DNA from: Spirochaetales bacterium
GTDB taxonomy: Bacteria > Spirochaetota > Spirochaetia > JABMQR01
Length of the DNA stretch: 64,000 bases
Direction of reading: 5' to 3'
Assembly (NCBI GenBank): GCA_018399255.1
Contig: JAGYPA010000012.1
Span: 1-64,000 of the forward strand
Shown piece after piece: positions 1 through 7,250 of this stretch (positions are counted from its first letter, which is position 1; each line of letters begins with the position of its first letter). Position numbers and translations under genes: made by a program. The notes beneath the pieces were generated by a model that was given only the letters and a program-made list of their open reading frames with translations, was not told where the DNA came from and searched no databases.

Positions 1-1218
1 GCAGCTAGTACACGCGGTGTATGTGGGCAGGACCAGGTTCTCAGCAGAATCAGACAATATGCGGACAACTTTGGTCTTGGCATTGCAGCCGATCTCAACG
101 GGAGTGCCCGTACTTGCTCCATAGATCTTGTTTTTCTTCAGGAACTTGGCATAAGGGTACGTGCGGTAAATACCCGTCCAGGCCAGATAGCCCACCGCAT
201 AATCCCGGAAGGCATCAGCCTGGACACCTGCCGAAACGAGCTCGAACTGGCTTATACTGAAAACCCCGCATTTCAGCTTGGCTATGTTCCTGATAACGAT
301 GGGGACCGGGGAAATATTGTTTATATTGATGAAGCCACGGGCAAAGCTCATATTCTCGAGGCCCAGGAAGTATTCGCCCTTGCTGTCCTGTCGGAGCTTG
401 CCTTTTCGGTCGTCTCCAATGGGGAAGAGCAGGTTAAGCGGGCCGTGGTCGTTAACGGTCCTACATCCCTGAGAATTGATGTGATTGCAGAACTATTCGG
501 GGCTGAGGTTTACCGGAGCGAAGTCGGTGAAGCCAACTCGGTAAACCTTGCCAGGGAACTGCGCGATGAGGGCTGCGAAGTCCGTATCCTGGGAGAGGGG
601 TCCAACGGCGGAAACATAACCTATCCGGCAGCAGTCAGAGATCCTATGAATACGCTGGTATCTTTTATCAAGCTGCTGGCATTACGGGAAGATCGGGAAA
701 ACCGAGGCCTTTTCCGTACATGGTGCGAAAAAGCAGGACGACTTGATGCTTTCTACGAGTATTTTTCCATTGCAGATATTGTGCGGACCCTGCCCGCCTG
801 CTCAACAACCGGGGTTTCCGAACCGGAAGCAATTCTGAACATTCGCTCAAAATCCCAGCCCCGCCTGAAGGCTGCCTATGAGACCCTCTTTCTGGAGCGC
901 TGGAACAGAGACCGGGATTCGTTCTTCAGGGAACTCGGTCTGATTTCGTGGAAAGAGTTCAATACTGAAGGAACTGTCTGCAGGGAAGGGATGGGACCTG
1001 AATTCCGCTCAGGCAGCGAATCCGGCGGACTCAAGATAGTATTTTACGGTAGTGATGGAAAAGCCGCCGCATTTATCTGGATGCGCGGATCCGGCACCGA
1101 ACCGGTATTCAGGATACTGGCTGATTCGCTTGGACCCGACCCGACCCGCGAACGGCGGCTGCTCGCATGGCACACGGCGCTGGTGCGTGAGGCTGACAAT
1201 CTGGCCTCGAACTCCTGA
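1..1218 (+). CDS. Phosphohexomutase (phosphoglucomutase/phosphomannomutase family), 3' part
   Basis: The frame is open from the first base of the window and runs about 405 codons to TGA, so the start and the N-terminal domain with the phosphoserine loop lie outside. Three family signatures are visible: a metal-binding loop PDNDGDRG near residue 95 of the fragment, a sugar-binding loop GEGSNGG, and the C-terminal phosphate-binding loop RGSGTEPVFRI. Enzymes of this family move phosphate between the 1 and 6 positions of a hexose through a bisphosphate intermediate in the cytoplasm. The ORF track splits this gene because no ATG occurs early in the fragment; the two small ORFs at 21 and 278 are out-of-frame shadows. 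Whether the substrate is glucose, mannose or glucosamine phosphate cannot be told from this part. Confidence 0.88.
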   Translation, partial: AASTRGVCGQDQVLSRIRQYADNFGLGIAADLNGSARTCSIDLVFLQELGIRVRAVNTRPGQIAHRIIPEGISLDTCRNELELAYTENPAFQLGYVPDNDGDRGNIVYIDEATGKAHILEAQEVFALAVLSELAFSVVSNGEEQVKRAVVVNGPTSLRIDVIAELFGAEVYRSEVGEANSVNLARELRDEGCEVRILGEGSNGGNITYPAAVRDPMNTLVSFIKLLALREDRENRGLFRTWCEKAGRLDAFYEYFSIADIVRTLPACSTTGVSEPEAILNIRSKSQPRLKAAYETLFLERWNRDRDSFFRELGLISWKEFNTEGTVCREGMGPEFRSGSESGGLKIVFYGSDGKAAAFIWMRGSGTEPVFRILADSLGPDPTRERRLLAWHTALVREADNLASNS

Positions 1219-1219
1219 A

Positions 1220-1246
1220 CCGGAACGTCCGGCTGAACTTTTTTTA
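1220..1246 (+). terminator. Weak intrinsic terminator after the phosphohexomutase
   Basis: A short hairpin CCGGA-acg-TCCGG starts two bases after the stop codon and is followed six bases later by a run of seven T. The stem is only five base pairs, so termination may be partial. Confidence 0.4.
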
Positions 1247-1283
1247 TCGTACCGACCGGATTCTACCAATTCATCGCCGGGCA

Positions 1284-1292
1284 TGGTATACT
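1284..1292 (+). promoter_or_regulatory. Extended -10 promoter element for the APH-like kinase
   Basis: TGgTATACT matches an extended -10 box and lies 27 bases before the ATG at 1320. No good -35 hexamer is seen 16-18 bases upstream, which fits extended -10 promoters. A clear Shine-Dalgarno AAGGAG follows, well placed for the ATG. Confidence 0.5.
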
Positions 1293-1319
1293 GACAGCTG
1301 TACAAAAGGAGCGTTTAAC

Positions 1320-2249
1320 ATGTATCGACATTTATCTAAAGATTCAATTGAGCTGGAATATAAGCATCTTGAAGAGATAGCCAAAGCCTATCCCGAGCTC
1401 ACTATTGATACAGTCAAGTATAAGGATGACGGGCTGGTCTACGATATTATCAGCATAAACAACGAGTGGATATTCAGGTTTCCGAAGTATGACTGGGCTG
1501 TGGAGGATATGTTCAATGAGGCTGCATGCCTCAATCTGGCTGCCCGGTATACAAACATTCCGCTTCCAGCCTGGGATATGTTCGATAAATCCTTTATTCG
1601 TTATAAAAAGATCGCAGGAGCGGTCATGACGCCCCATGAATATAACAAGCTTGAGAGCCGTCAGCAGGAGCATATAGCCGGCCAGCTCGGCTTGTTTCTT
1701 CAGAACATGCATACTGTTCCGCGAAAGGAAATCACCCTGGCAAATATTCCTGAATCGTTAACAGCTCACAGTTATGATGAATGGCTCAAGCTGTATGATG
1801 ATGTTCAGCAGGAGCTGTTTGAATTCATGACAGCCTCGGGCCGGGCTGCTGTTGATGCCCTTTTCCGTACAATAATCGGGGATAACACGTTTACCGAGCA
1901 CAAACCGGCCTTTATTAACGGAGAACTGATAGATTATCATATTATTTTCGATCCGGAAGAGGGAAAGATTAACGGAATTATCGATTTCGGATCCGGCGGC
2001 ATCGGGGATCCGGCCGCAGATTTTGCCAGCCTCCTGCTGCAGTATGGAGAGCTTTTCGTCAGCCGTATGGCTGCGTATTACCCCAGATTGAATAAGCTTA
2101 TAGATAGGGCACGCTTTATTGCAGCCACCTATTCGCTGCAGTGGGCTCTCGGGGGTGTCAGAACCGGTGACTATTCCTGGCTCTTGGTCCATCTGGGAAA
2201 AACCGGCAATATTTTTCCTATTGGAGCCCCTCTGGCCCAGATCAGCTGA
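1320..2249 (+). CDS. APH/choline kinase-like phosphotransferase family protein, altered catalytic loop
   Basis: The 309-residue protein has the layout of the aminoglycoside phosphotransferase/choline kinase fold: an N-lobe with WIFRFPK and an acidic helix (FNEAACL), and a C-lobe ending in the metal-binding stretch IIDFGSGGIGDPAADF. The catalytic loop, normally HGDxxxxN, reads NGELIDYH here, so the usual His and catalytic Asp are Asn and Glu. The fold call is firm from the DFG-like segment; the activity is doubtful. The substrate is unknown; the family phosphorylates antibiotics, choline, homoserine or sugars. A good ribosome site (AAGGAG) sits before the ATG, and the gene stands alone between two hairpins, so it is probably expressed by itself. 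Confidence 0.75.
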   Translation: MYRHLSKDSIELEYKHLEEIAKAYPELTIDTVKYKDDGLVYDIISINNEWIFRFPKYDWAVEDMFNEAACLNLAARYTNIPLPAWDMFDKSFIRYKKIAGAVMTPHEYNKLESRQQEHIAGQLGLFLQNMHTVPRKEITLANIPESLTAHSYDEWLKLYDDVQQELFEFMTASGRAAVDALFRTIIGDNTFTEHKPAFINGELIDYHIIFDPEEGKINGIIDFGSGGIGDPAADFASLLLQYGELFVSRMAAYYPRLNKLIDRARFIAATYSLQWALGGVRTGDYSWLLVHLGKTGNIFPIGAPLAQIS

Positions 2250-2252
2250 AAA

Positions 2253-2281
2253 TGACCGGCTTCCTGAAGGCCAGCCGGTCA
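2253..2281. terminator. Hairpin between convergent genes, A/T-flanked on both sides
   Basis: TGACCGGCT and AGCCGGTCA form nine-base arms around an 11-base loop four bases after the kinase stop codon. The plus strand has AAAA before and AAAAA after it, so only the minus-strand transcript gets a short T run (TTTT) after the stem. It may back up the stronger terminator at 2315-2356. Confidence 0.5.
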
Positions 2282-2314
2282 AAAAGTATAACTGAACAGA
2301 AAAAAGGTGATCTT

Positions 2315-2356
2315 TAAAAAAGTTGCCTCCGGAATCATGCTGACAAAACCGGAGGC
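2315..2356 (-). terminator. Intrinsic terminator of the outer-membrane protein gene
   Basis: On the minus strand GCCTCCGG pairs with CCGGAGGC across a 16-base loop, followed by AACTTTTTT. It begins eight bases after the end of the gene at 2364. Confidence 0.8.
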
Positions 2357-2363
2357 GTCAAAT

Positions 2364-3239
2364 TCAGCGGAGAGCTGCCCCCAGGCTGACAGTTATCGCT
2401 GCAATATTGTTCTTGGTAAAATCTCCTTCCGATTTGGTCCAGAAGGTATCGGGATATTCACTCGTCCCCTTGGCTGTGCCGCCGAAAAAGCGAAGATTAC
2501 CGAAAACCTCGGCACCGTTGGCAAGTTCATATCCTGCCCGGAGGGAAGCATCAAGAATGGATCCTTCAAATGCAAAGTCAGCACCGTTTATAAACGCCAG
2601 ATTTGTATAGAGTCCTGTTATATCGGCAGAAAGAATCAGTCCCGAAGGCAGGTTCCACCGCGAGTAGATACTGATCGCAGGAACGGGGCCCAGATTCTGG
2701 CTGACAGCAAGATTTTTTGTTTCTCCGGTATCCTGGAGAGCTTCGAACTTTATCGAGGCATTGCGCAGCTGCAGGGCTCCGCCAACCCCTAAGACCCGGT
2801 CGGGATCGTCTTTAAGCAGGTCGTAGGTATAGGTAAGCCGATAAAAAGGGAACCCGTAGGATAATTCCATCGGGGTATTTTCCGGGAAAAGAATGTTGTC
2901 AATAGTTACGTCTTCACGGAAAGTGACATTTGTTACCAACTGAAGCGGCTGATAGGTGAATACTACCCTGTGAGCATCAAACAGCTCCGCTCCTACAGCA
3001 TACCGTTCAAACGGATAGAGTATTTCCTGTCCGCCCTGAGTTCTAAAGTTGAAATCTTCACCTTCGACATCACCCACTTGATAGGTGTGGGACAAAATAC
3101 TTATGGCTCCCCGTTCCGCCTCGAAAAAAAACTGGACCGGCGCATCTTCTGCATTGATCCAGGTACCCTCGGCCGGCAGGCTGAAGGTAAACAGGGCTGA
3201 AACAATAACAGCCAGTATAACAGCAATCTTTTTTCTCAT
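2364..3239 (-). CDS. Hypothetical exported protein, probable outer-membrane beta-barrel
   Basis: The 291-residue product begins MRKKIAVILAVIVSALFTFSLPAEG, a standard signal peptide with an expected cleavage near residue 23 and no lipobox cysteine. The mature part alternates polar and hydrophobic residues in short strands rich in Tyr, Phe and Gly (for example YGFPFYRLTYTYDLL) and ends in a hydrophobic strand, which is the look of a barrel. I do not recognise a family. The start is supported by GGAGA seven bases before the ATG. It is transcribed alone, with a strong terminator after it and a palindrome-bearing divergent promoter region before it. Confidence 0.7.
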   Translation of the reverse strand: MRKKIAVILAVIVSALFTFSLPAEGTWINAEDAPVQFFFEAERGAISILSHTYQVGDVEGEDFNFRTQGGQEILYPFERYAVGAELFDAHRVVFTYQPLQLVTNVTFREDVTIDNILFPENTPMELSYGFPFYRLTYTYDLLKDDPDRVLGVGGALQLRNASIKFEALQDTGETKNLAVSQNLGPVPAISIYSRWNLPSGLILSADITGLYTNLAFINGADFAFEGSILDASLRAGYELANGAEVFGNLRFFGGTAKGTSEYPDTFWTKSEGDFTKNNIAAITVSLGAALR

Positions 3240-3264
3240 AATAAAATCTCCATAGTTTTTAATG

Positions 3265-3294
3265 ATTTATAACTTTTCCATATTTATAACTTTT
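3265..3294. repeat. Two direct copies of a 13-base AT-rich motif
   Basis: ATTTATAACTTTT occurs at 3265 and again at 3282, a 17-base period, inside the divergent promoter region between the exported protein gene and azlC. The spacing does not equal two helical turns, so a regulator role is only a guess. Confidence 0.5.
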
Positions 3295-3297
3295 ACA

Positions 3298-3313
3298 TAA
3301 TATAGCTATATTA
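3298..3313. promoter_or_regulatory. 16-base perfect palindrome, candidate operator for azlC
   Basis: TAATATAGCTATATTA is a perfect inverted repeat with no spacer. It overlaps TATATT, a candidate -10 for azlC with a weak TTATAA 17 bases upstream, so a bound protein would block that promoter. The regulator is unknown. Confidence 0.4.
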
Positions 3314-3341
3314 CGGATTATTGACAACACAAATTAAAATA

Positions 3342-4091
3342 ATGTATGTTCCTTCCATGGATGTTGCCGCCGGATTATCAACGAGAAATGAAGTCACCAG
3401 TGGAATTGCCGCCGGTTTTCCCATATTTGCCGGATATTTCCCTGCGGCCATGGCTTTCGGCCTGATAGCACGGGATATTTCCATTGGTCTTCCCGAATCC
3501 ATGCTTTTTTCGATAGTTCTTTTTGCGGGGGCCAGTCAGTTCTTTGCCCTGAACCTTATCGCATCCGGTGCCGAAGTAGTTGAAATAGTTCTGGGCATAG
3601 TTCTGGTCAACCTTCGTCACTTGCTCATGAGTGCGTCCATTTCCCGCAGAACAAGCGCACGGAGCATCCTCGGTCGCATGATGATTGCCTTCGGCAATAC
3701 TGATGAAGTTTTTGCGACTGCATCGTCAACTCAGGGGCCGATATCGACCCCCTACCTGATGTCCCTTGAAATAACTGCCTGGTCCGGATGGGTTTCCGGC
3801 ACCCTGGTCGGCTATACTGCTGGAGCTATCCTGCCGGCAGGTCTTCAGCAGTCGATCGGCATAACTCTTTATGGAATGTTTGCCGCCCTGCTTATGCATA
3901 ATGTAAAGAATATTCCCTGGTATATGGTAATTGCAGCAATAGCAGCTGGAACAAATACATTTCTTGTCCTGGTTCTTTCGATGCAGTCCGGGTGGGCATT
4001 TGCCATATCTATGGCTGCTGCGTCAGCAGTCGGTGCAGCCGTTATTCCAGCGGTCTCAGCTTCATTCAGGGAGGACGATCTTGAACTTTGA
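3342..4091 (+). CDS. azlC: AzlC family amino-acid export subunit
   Basis: The 249-residue membrane protein has the AzlC pattern near its N-terminus: a glycine-rich GFPIFAGYFPAAMAFGLIA helix followed by FAGASQFFALNL and the conserved NLRHLLMSAS segment. AzlC works with a small AzlD partner in export of branched-chain amino acids or analogues across the inner membrane. AzlD follows at once and overlaps it. The ORF track starts at a TTG (3321); I prefer the ATG at 3342 because it is the first ATG and the extra seven residues add nothing to the family, but no strong ribosome site settles it, and the ATG at 3357 is also possible. Confidence 0.85.
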   Translation: MYVPSMDVAAGLSTRNEVTSGIAAGFPIFAGYFPAAMAFGLIARDISIGLPESMLFSIVLFAGASQFFALNLIASGAEVVEIVLGIVLVNLRHLLMSASISRRTSARSILGRMMIAFGNTDEVFATASSTQGPISTPYLMSLEITAWSGWVSGTLVGYTAGAILPAGLQQSIGITLYGMFAALLMHNVKNIPWYMVIAAIAAGTNTFLVLVLSMQSGWAFAISMAAASAVGAAVIPAVSASFREDDLEL

Positions 4092-4380
4092 AATTGTTTT
4101 GATTGTTCTTTTTTCCGCAGCGGGCACCTATTTCGCCAGGGTTATCCCTTTCTTCATAAGCTTTCTCGATCGCCTGCCCCTTTTCTTCAGAAGATTTCTG
4201 CGGGTAATGCCCGTTGCAGCCCTTGGAGCATTGCTCTTCCCCGGCCTTCTGATAGATTTTTCTCACGCACCTGCTGCCGGTCTTATCGGGACTGCTGCGG
4301 CTGCCGTAACAGCACTTTTCAGTAAAAACTTGCTGCTGCCCGTTGCAGTAAGTGTCGCTGCTGCCTATTTTATGATATGA
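4081..4380 (+). CDS. azlD: AzlD family amino-acid export subunit
   Basis: The 99-residue product is the small hydrophobic AzlD partner: about four membrane helices, with the typical start (TYFARVIPFFI) and a conserved RVMPVAALGALLFPG segment. I place the start at TTG 4081, which is preceded by GGGAGG and overlaps the end of azlC by 11 bases, a usual sign of translational coupling. The ORF-track start at 3964 lies deep inside azlC in another frame and would add an unrelated 39-residue tail. The gene ends in an ATGA overlap with the MFS gene, so the three form one operon. Confidence 0.85.
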   Translation: MNFEIVLIVLFSAAGTYFARVIPFFISFLDRLPLFFRRFLRVMPVAALGALLFPGLLIDFSHAPAAGLIGTAAAAVTALFSKNLLLPVAVSVAAAYFMI

Positions 4381-5597
4381 AGCACATTATTCCAACCTCA
4401 GAACCATTTCCTCCGGATCACCGCCATAATGTGAAGAGGCTGATGTCAGTATCTGCCGGCGTTCTTGTGCAGCTTTGTCTTGGCGGTATTTATGCTTTCA
4501 GCTCTTTTGTTCCCTCAATGAATGCTGAATGGGGAATCCCCTATTCCAGAACACAACTGCTTTTCGGCCTGACCGTCTTTCTTTTCACGATTGTCATGAT
4601 TTTCACAGGAAGGCTGCTGCTGCGCAACGGCCCGCGGAAATTGATTACTGCTTCAGGACTGCTGTTCTTAACCGGATACCTACTGGCTTCGTTTGGCGGA
4701 ATAAATCCCTGGCTGCTCTATACTGGATATATTCTGTTTGTCAGTCCTGCTTTGGCTGCCGGGTATGTCACTCCTATAGTCTCCGGAATCCTCTGGTTTC
4801 CGAATCATCGCGGTCTCATTACCGGTATAGCGGTGGCGGGATTCGGCGCCGGCGGAGTTATTCAAACGGCAGTTGTCGAATTGCTCCTTTCCCGTGGACT
4901 TTCACTCCAAACGGTAATGTTAATACTCGGTTTGATCTGGGGAGGTGTAATTATTGTCAGTGGATTAATAAGCTTCAGACCACCCGGAATGCCTGCTGCT
5001 GATGCCCCCAGGCAGGACCGACTAAGAATATGGAAAAAAATACAGGAATGCAAAAGAGAATTCGCGGCTATAGCAGTTCTGCTGGGATTCGGCACGATAC
5101 CGGGCTTGATGCTTATCGGAGCTATTAAGCCGATCGGGCTCTATTGGGGTCTCTCCCCGGAATCGGCATCTCTAGGTATAGCAGCCCTGGCAGTCGGCAA
5201 TGGTGCAGGCCGGATTTTTTGGGGGTTTATTGCTGACCGCCTTCATCCTCGCCTTACGGCATCTGTCAATCTGTCTGCAGTACTGCTCTCCATTATGCTT
5301 TTTGCTGCCGTTCCGGTGTTATTCATTTTTTCCGCCTTTTTTCTCGGCTTCAACTACGGCGGGCCGCTGGTAATTGCCCCTCATCAAACAGCCCGGGTCT
5401 TTGGAAGTCTCAATGTCAGTGCTATCTATCCCGTTGCTCTCACCTTTCACGGAGCGGCCGCTCTTGCCGGGGCTCCCCTTTCAGGATTGCTGTATCAGTA
5501 TACTGGAAGTTATGTACCAGCTTTTACGACCGCCGGACTGTTTGCAGCCGCCGGTATCTTTACCTATCTGCTGCTTACCCGAAAAAAGCAGCACTAA
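4377..5597 (+). CDS. MFS transporter, oxalate/formate antiporter (OFA) type
   Basis: The 406-residue protein has about 12 membrane helices with a central basic loop, and the N-terminal OFA pattern (CLGGIYAFSSF with WGIPYSRTQ). OFA carriers exchange or import small carboxylates such as formate, oxalate or pyruvate. The start ATG overlaps the azlD stop (ATGA), so it is co-translated with azlC-azlD. That places a carboxylate carrier beside an amino-acid exporter and may point to joint handling of keto acids and amino acids; this is inference. The real substrate cannot be read from the sequence. Confidence 0.82.
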   Translation: MKHIIPTSEPFPPDHRHNVKRLMSVSAGVLVQLCLGGIYAFSSFVPSMNAEWGIPYSRTQLLFGLTVFLFTIVMIFTGRLLLRNGPRKLITASGLLFLTGYLLASFGGINPWLLYTGYILFVSPALAAGYVTPIVSGILWFPNHRGLITGIAVAGFGAGGVIQTAVVELLLSRGLSLQTVMLILGLIWGGVIIVSGLISFRPPGMPAADAPRQDRLRIWKKIQECKREFAAIAVLLGFGTIPGLMLIGAIKPIGLYWGLSPESASLGIAALAVGNGAGRIFWGFIADRLHPRLTASVNLSAVLLSIMLFAAVPVLFIFSAFFLGFNYGGPLVIAPHQTARVFGSLNVSAIYPVALTFHGAAALAGAPLSGLLYQYTGSYVPAFTTAGLFAAAGIFTYLLLTRKKQH

Positions 5598-5663
5598 TGC
5601 CGGACTGTATGGATATCTTTCCTCAGGCTGAGAGCGCAGGTCACCTGCCTTACCTCCTCCGGA

Positions 5664-6680
5664 TCAAACATCTCCTGACCTCACCAGATCCTCAAACAGC
5701 GGCTTTCGCACAATCTGAATGATTTTCCTGACAATATCTATGGTCGAAAGAACTAAAACCAGAATGAGCACACCGTAGTAGAGCCAGTCCATCAAGGAAA
5801 CCAGTACCGGTATATCGAGCGATCTGAGCACATCCAGTGAAAAGAAATGGTCGAGGCCGTTAATCAGAAATATAATGATAATACCGATATCGAAACCGGC
5901 AAGGAGCACCTCAAACACCAGCACTTTCCGGCTGCGGACCCGCTGAATAATCAGTATGACTCCCAGTACGATATCAAGCGACCAGCGAAAAACCAGCAGA
6001 GGGACTATGTGATAAAAGCCTTTCTGAAATATCTGATAGACCACGCAAGCTGTACCTGCAGAGAGTCTGATCTGGAGTCGATCTATAAAGATGGTTACCA
6101 GACTGATAAGAATCGCTGTTGCAATTATTGATGCAATCGGCTCAGAAAGCTTAACCCGTTTCTGTTCGGGAATTTCGACAAGGTCACCGATGTGCCAGAC
6201 AGAAAAATCCGAATCCAGCTTTTCGTGCAAGTCGGGCAGTGTTTTCTGTAAAACAAAAAATACGAGAACCAGGGCGGCGAAAACGGACAAGGCACCCTGA
6301 AAAATGCCAAGCAGGGTTTCCGCGACTCCTGCAAAATTTCCTGCGGCGGCGGACAGGCCTATTGAAACAGCCATAACTATTGCCATGGCAGTATAGGTAA
6401 TTGCTGCGGCAAGCCTGAAATAGGGCAGCAGTTCTGGGCCAATGATATAATCGCCCTGTAGGTAAGCCCTGCTGACTTTAGCAGGATTTCCAAACTCCTT
6501 CAGAACAGATTCCAGCTTAACCTGATCAATATCCTCATCGTGAAATCGTTCATCAAGCATATCAAGGAGTGCTCCCTTGATTTCCCGGATAATGCCCTGT
6601 CGATTTCTGAGGGGCAGCCTCCCGGCTATAGACAGCAGGTAGCGCTCAAAAACCTTTTTTGCCTCATCACTCATGGTCAT
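5664..6680 (-). CDS. HAAS-domain-like multi-pass membrane protein
   Basis: The first 80 residues are soluble and helical and resemble HAAS/DUF1700-type signalling domains (RYLLSIAGRLPLRNRQGIIREIKGAL, then LESVLKEFGNPAKVSRAYL). The rest has about six or seven hydrophobic helices. HAAS domains often sit in membrane proteins paired with PadR-type regulators or anti-sigma systems, but no such partner is adjacent. The ATG at 6680 has GGGAGG upstream; a second ATG two codons later is possible. The substrate or role is unknown. Confidence 0.65.
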   Translation of the reverse strand: MTMSDEAKKVFERYLLSIAGRLPLRNRQGIIREIKGALLDMLDERFHDEDIDQVKLESVLKEFGNPAKVSRAYLQGDYIIGPELLPYFRLAAAITYTAMAIVMAVSIGLSAAAGNFAGVAETLLGIFQGALSVFAALVLVFFVLQKTLPDLHEKLDSDFSVWHIGDLVEIPEQKRVKLSEPIASIIATAILISLVTIFIDRLQIRLSAGTACVVYQIFQKGFYHIVPLLVFRWSLDIVLGVILIIQRVRSRKVLVFEVLLAGFDIGIIIIFLINGLDHFFSLDVLRSLDIPVLVSLMDWLYYGVLILVLVLSTIDIVRKIIQIVRKPLFEDLVRSGDV

Positions 6681-6721
6681 ACAGCAGTCCTCCCAATGCA
6701 GTATATAACGTATCCCATTAC

Positions 6722-7156
6722 CTATAAAAGAGCGGCTATTTTTTCCCGCCAGCTGTCCGGCATGGGGCCGGGTCTGCCGGTTTTAAGGGAGACAAAGCCA
6801 GCTTTTATCTGCATGCGGCAAAGCAGCTCCTCATCTCGCATAATATCCTGCTGGAAATGTATGGTTACTCTGGCGCAGGCAGTTACACTGGTACGAACGG
6901 TAAGAAGGTCATCCAATCTTCCGGGACGGTGGTAGTCGGCAGCAATTTTACGTATGACAAACACGCTGCCTCCGGAGCTGATCATTTTCTGCTGGTTTTC
7001 TCCGAGCAGCCGCAGCAGCTCCGAGCGGGCATGCTCGGCAAAATCGAGATATCTGGAATGGTACACGACACCGCCGGCATCGGTATCTCCAAAATAGACA
7101 CGGACTGGAAACAAGTAGGTTTTTCCGTCGAGTAGACCGGTTATTGGTAAGTTCAT
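6722..7156 (-). CDS. YbgC-type acyl-CoA thioesterase (hotdog fold)
   Basis: The 144-residue protein carries the 4-hydroxybenzoyl-CoA thioesterase motif VRVYFGDTDAGGVVYHSRYLDFAEHARSELL near its N-terminus; the Asp in GDTDAGG is the usual catalytic residue. Family members hydrolyse short- or medium-chain acyl-CoA and are often tied to the envelope. The ORF-track start at 7381 reads 75 unrelated residues through the 19-bp repeat and into the neighbour, so I take the ATG at 7156. No Shine-Dalgarno is visible there; TATAAT lies four bases before the ATG, and a TTG ten codons further in is another option. Confidence 0.85.
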   Translation of the reverse strand: MNLPITGLLDGKTYLFPVRVYFGDTDAGGVVYHSRYLDFAEHARSELLRLLGENQQKMISSGGSVFVIRKIAADYHRPGRLDDLLTVRTSVTACARVTIHFQQDIMRDEELLCRMQIKAGFVSLKTGRPGPMPDSWREKIAALL

Positions 7157-7182
7157 GCTGATTATAGTAGTAAAATGCCCTG

Positions 7183-7237
7183 CCCCTGTCCAGTAGCTGG
7201 ACCCCTGTCCAGTAGCTGGACCCCTGTCCAGTAGCTG
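7183..7237. repeat. 19-bp tandem repeat (2.9 copies), each a small hairpin
   Basis: CCCCTGTCCAGTAGCTGGA repeats at 7183, 7202 and 7221 with the last copy cut short. Each complete unit contains GTCCAG-tag-CTGGAC, a perfect six-base stem with a three-base loop. The array lies between the end of the HMGL-like gene and the thioesterase start, both on the minus strand. Confidence 0.9.
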
Positions 7238-7250
7238 AATGATTAAAAAA

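Noticed and set aside
2307-2792. 161-residue plus-strand ORF
   Set aside because: Antisense to the exported barrel protein and running through two terminators; no protein pattern seen.
7183-7237. Possible CRISPR remnant
   Set aside because: The 19-base units are directly joined with no spacers, and no cas gene is in the window.
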